DNA of 64,000 nt. Source: Alcanivorax sp. (lineage in GTDB: Bacteria; Pseudomonadota; Gammaproteobacteria; Pseudomonadales; Alcanivoracaceae). Of the stretch, positions 62,610 to 64,000 are shown one piece after another. A program made the position numbers and the translations under genes. The stretch is from contig JAKUPL010000010.1 in the NCBI GenBank assembly GCA_022449455.1, positions 1 through 64,000 on the forward strand, given 5' to 3'. Every line of letters starts with the position of its first letter. The first letter of the stretch is position 1. The notes beneath the pieces are model-generated. The model ran no database searches. It worked only from the letters and a program-made list of their open reading frames with translations, and was not told the origin of the DNA.

Positions 62610-63335
62610 ATGGCACATCTGAGCGCCCATAATCTGGCCAAGAGCTACAAGAGCACCCGCGTCATCGAGGACGTGTCCCTGGAAGTGGAAGCCGGCCAGA
62701 TCGTCGGCCTGCTGGGCCCCAACGGCGCCGGCAAGACCACCTGCTTCTATATGATCGTGGGCCTGGTGGCGGCCGACGCCGGCCGCATCGAAATCAACGG
62801 CGATGACATCACCCACCTGCCCATGCACGGCCGCGCCCGCCGGGGCATCGGCTATCTGCCTCAGGAAGCCAGCATTTTCCGCCGGCTCACCGTGGAGCAG
62901 AACATCATGGCGATCCTGGAAACGCGCAAGGAAATGACCAAGGCGCAGCGCGAGGAACAGCTGGAGAGTCTGCTCAGCGAGTTTCACATCGACCACATTC
63001 GCGACTCCATGGGCATGAGCCTGTCCGGCGGCGAACGCCGGCGGGCGGAAATCGCCCGCGGGCTGGCCACCAACCCGGACTTCATCCTCCTCGATGAACC
63101 CTTCGCCGGCGTCGACCCGATCTCGGTGAACGACATCAAGGGCATCATCCGCCACCTCAAGGAACGGGGCATCGGCGTGCTGATCACCGACCATAACGTG
63201 CGCGAAACCCTGGACATCTGCGACACGGCCTATATTGTCAGTACCGGCCACATCATCGCCGAGGGCGACGCCACCACCATTCTCGGCAACCAGCAGGTAC
63301 GCGACGTCTATCTGGGGGCCGACTTCCGGCTCTGA
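62610..63335 (+). CDS. lptB: LPS export ABC ATPase LptB
   Basis: Cytoplasmic ATPase of LptB2FG that extracts LPS from the inner membrane. 241 residues, identical in length to E. coli Lpt[20 protein letters not shown] is Walker [20 protein letters not shown] the Q-loop region, [17 protein letters not shown] the signature, and [16 protein letters not shown] Walker B with D-loop; [11 protein letters not shown] holds the switch His. ATG directly follows the lptA stop. Repeat copy 3 begins 4 nt after its stop. Confidence 0.97.
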   Translation: MAHLSAHNLAKSYKSTRVIEDVSLEVEAGQIVGLLGPNGAGKTTCFYMIVGLVAADAGRIEINGDDITHLPMHGRARRGIGYLPQEASIFRRLTVEQNIMAILETRKEMTKAQREEQLESLLSEFHIDHIRDSMGMSLSGGERRRAEIARGLATNPDFILLDEPFAGVDPISVNDIKGIIRHLKERGIGVLITDHNVRETLDICDTAYIVSTGHIIAEGDATTILGNQQVRDVYLGADFRL

Positions 63336-63339
63336 AGCA

Positions 63340-63443
63340 GCGGCCTGCGGCCGCGATACAGGATGCAGGTTGCAGGATACAGAGGCAGGCACCGCGCCCC
63401 TTCACCCTGTATCCTGCATCCTGTATCGGCCGCCGAAGGCGGC
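63340..63443. repeat. Heptad-array inverted element, copy 3
   Basis: Stem-loop GCGGCC-TGC-GGCCGC (63340-63354); heptads GATACAG, GATGCAG, GTTGCAG, GATACAG (63355-63382); a 24-nt spacer; inverted heptads CTGTATC, CTGCATC, CTGTATC (63407-63427); stem-loop GCCGCC-GAA-GGCGGC (63429-63443, the stem closing at 63443). It starts 4 nt after the lptB stop and ends 36 bp before the rpoN sigma-54 promoter, so it separates the lpt and rpoN transcripts. Confidence 0.8.
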
Positions 63444-63478
63444 GCCTCCCTACACCCTCGCCCCGGGAAAAGCAACAC

Positions 63479-63495
63479 TTGGCATGATTATTGCT
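63479..63495 (+). promoter_or_regulatory. Sigma-54 (-24/-12) promoter upstream of rpoN
   Basis: TTGGCATGATTATTGCT fits the YTGGCACGRNNNTTGCW consensus at every position except one (T for C), with the GG and GC doublets in exact register. Predicted start about 63506, 47 bp before rpoN. Confidence 0.7.
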
Positions 63496-63520
63496 TAAAG
63501 CAAATTAATGCTGCTATGCT
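63491..63520 (+). promoter_or_regulatory. Candidate sigma-70 promoter of rpoN overlapping the sigma-54 site
   Basis: TTGCTT (63491-63496), 18-bp spacer, TATGCT (63515-63520). The -35 hexamer shares TTGCT with the -12 box of the sigma-54 promoter, so the two polymerase forms would exclude each other. Confidence 0.45.
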
Positions 63521-63552
63521 GCCCGACTTCGGGAACCAGCGACCCCAGTAGC

Positions 63553-64000
63553 ATGAAACCCACTCTACAACTGCAAATCGGCCAGCAGCTGACCATGACG
63601 CCTCAGTTGCAACAGGCAATCCGCCTGCTGCAACTGTCGACGCTGGACCTGCGCATGGAGATCCAGCAGGCGGTGGAAAACAATCCGCTGCTGGAGCTGG
63701 AAGACGGCGCCGAGGATTTCTCCGCGGACGACCTGGACGGCGACGCCGACGGCGACATGGAACTGGAGCGCGACGACGCCCTGGACGACCTGGTCGAAGG
63801 CACCGTGGAAACCGACAGCGAGTGGGACGACCTCTACGTGGGCCAGAGCAGCGCCGGCGCCGGTGAAGGCGACGACGCGGACGCCTGGCAACAGCGCCAC
63901 GCCAATCCGGACACCCTGCTCGACCACCTGGAATGGCAGCTCAACCTGACCCCGATGAGCGACCGCGACCGGGTGATCGCCCAGATCATCCTGGAAGCCC
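63553..64000 (+). CDS. rpoN: RNA polymerase sigma-54 factor (RpoN), N-terminal part
   Basis: The frame from ATG 63553 stays open to the window edge; 149 codons are visible of an expected roughly 480-500. [48 protein letters not shown] is the Gln/Leu-rich region I that contacts core polymerase and activators; a strongly acidic region II ([27 protein letters not shown]) follows, then the start of the core-binding region ([11 protein letters not shown]). Follows lptB as in most gammaproteobacteria; hpf and ptsN would be expected beyond the window. Its own upstream region carries a sigma-54-type promoter. Confidence 0.95.
   Translation, partial: MKPTLQLQIGQQLTMTPQLQQAIRLLQLSTLDLRMEIQQAVENNPLLELEDGAEDFSADDLDGDADGDMELERDDALDDLVEGTVETDSEWDDLYVGQSSAGAGEGDDADAWQQRHANPDTLLDHLEWQLNLTPMSDRDRVIAQIILEA

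Overview
The window is a high-GC gammaproteobacterial chromosome segment. The order of its core blocks (dcw cell-wall cluster, lpoA-yraN-diaA-dolP, petABC-sspAB, rplM-rpsI, degS/algW-like protease, hisCDG-murA-ibaG-mlaC facing kdsDC-lptCAB-rpoN) fits an Alcanivorax/Alloalcanivorax-like oil-degrading marine lineage. A fadL porin and a long-chain acyl-CoA dehydrogenase side by side fit a lipid or alkane user. The genus is inferred from synteny and gene content, with no database search. No tRNA, rRNA gene or insertion sequence was recognised.

Layout. 1-13,454 (minus): dcw cluster from the first codons of ftsQ back to mraZ, almost every junction overlapping, driven by a recognisable promoter with MraZ boxes. 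13,648-15,878 (minus): an ODP-type MBL-fold di-iron protein, rnpB and rsmI. 15,989-19,411 (plus): lpoA-yraN-gmhA/diaA-dolP envelope operon. 19,433-27,365: a catabolic island, with an enolase-superfamily dehydratase and GntR regulator on minus, divergent from a GMC dehydrogenase, an aldehyde dehydrogenase and a DctPQM TRAP transporter; a perfect 16-bp palindrome lies between the two arms. 27,423-34,173 (minus): an LTA-synthase-like sulfatase, sspBA, petABC, rpsI-rplM. 34,544-39,501: accessory stretch with an aldo/keto reductase, a CrtISO-like FAD enzyme, an SGNH hydrolase, two small unknown proteins and a Phd/PIN toxin-antitoxin pair. 39,502-40,072: a gene-free gap holding what looks like a decayed type I-F CRISPR remnant. 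40,073-49,506: fadL, acyl-CoA dehydrogenase, zapE, an alpha/beta hydrolase, zapG/yhcB, sat, a lipid kinase, a Nif3-like protein and a DegS-like protease. 49,534-54,354: a 1606-residue lipoprotein with eleven divergent InlB B-repeats and a C-terminal M30-like peptidase domain whose zinc ligands are lost. 54,512-59,838 (minus): hisC, hisD, hisG, murA, ibaG, mlaC. 60,034-64,000 (plus): kdsD, kdsC, lptC, lptA, lptB and the start of rpoN.

How the genes work together. Most of the window builds and maintains the envelope: lipid II synthesis (murA and the mur/mraY genes), division (fts genes, zapE), LPS core/Kdo synthesis (kdsD/kdsC, gmhA-like), LPS transport (lptCAB), outer-membrane upkeep (lpoA, dolP, mlaC) and envelope stress sensing (DegS-like).

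Most unusual signals: (1) three copies (14.5, 34.4 and 63.4 kb) of an intergenic element built as stem-loop, array of GATNCAG heptads, spacer, inverted array of CTGNATC heptads, stem-loop, in which the stem sequences differ but pairing is kept; (2) a near-consensus sigma-54 promoter whose -12 box overlaps a sigma-70 -35 box directly upstream of rpoN; (3) a solitary 28-nt sequence close to the type I-F CRISPR repeat, with weaker copies at 57-60 bp spacing; (4) the giant repeat lipoprotein with a pseudo-peptidase domain; (5) mlaC without mlaF, mlaE, mlaD or mlaB.
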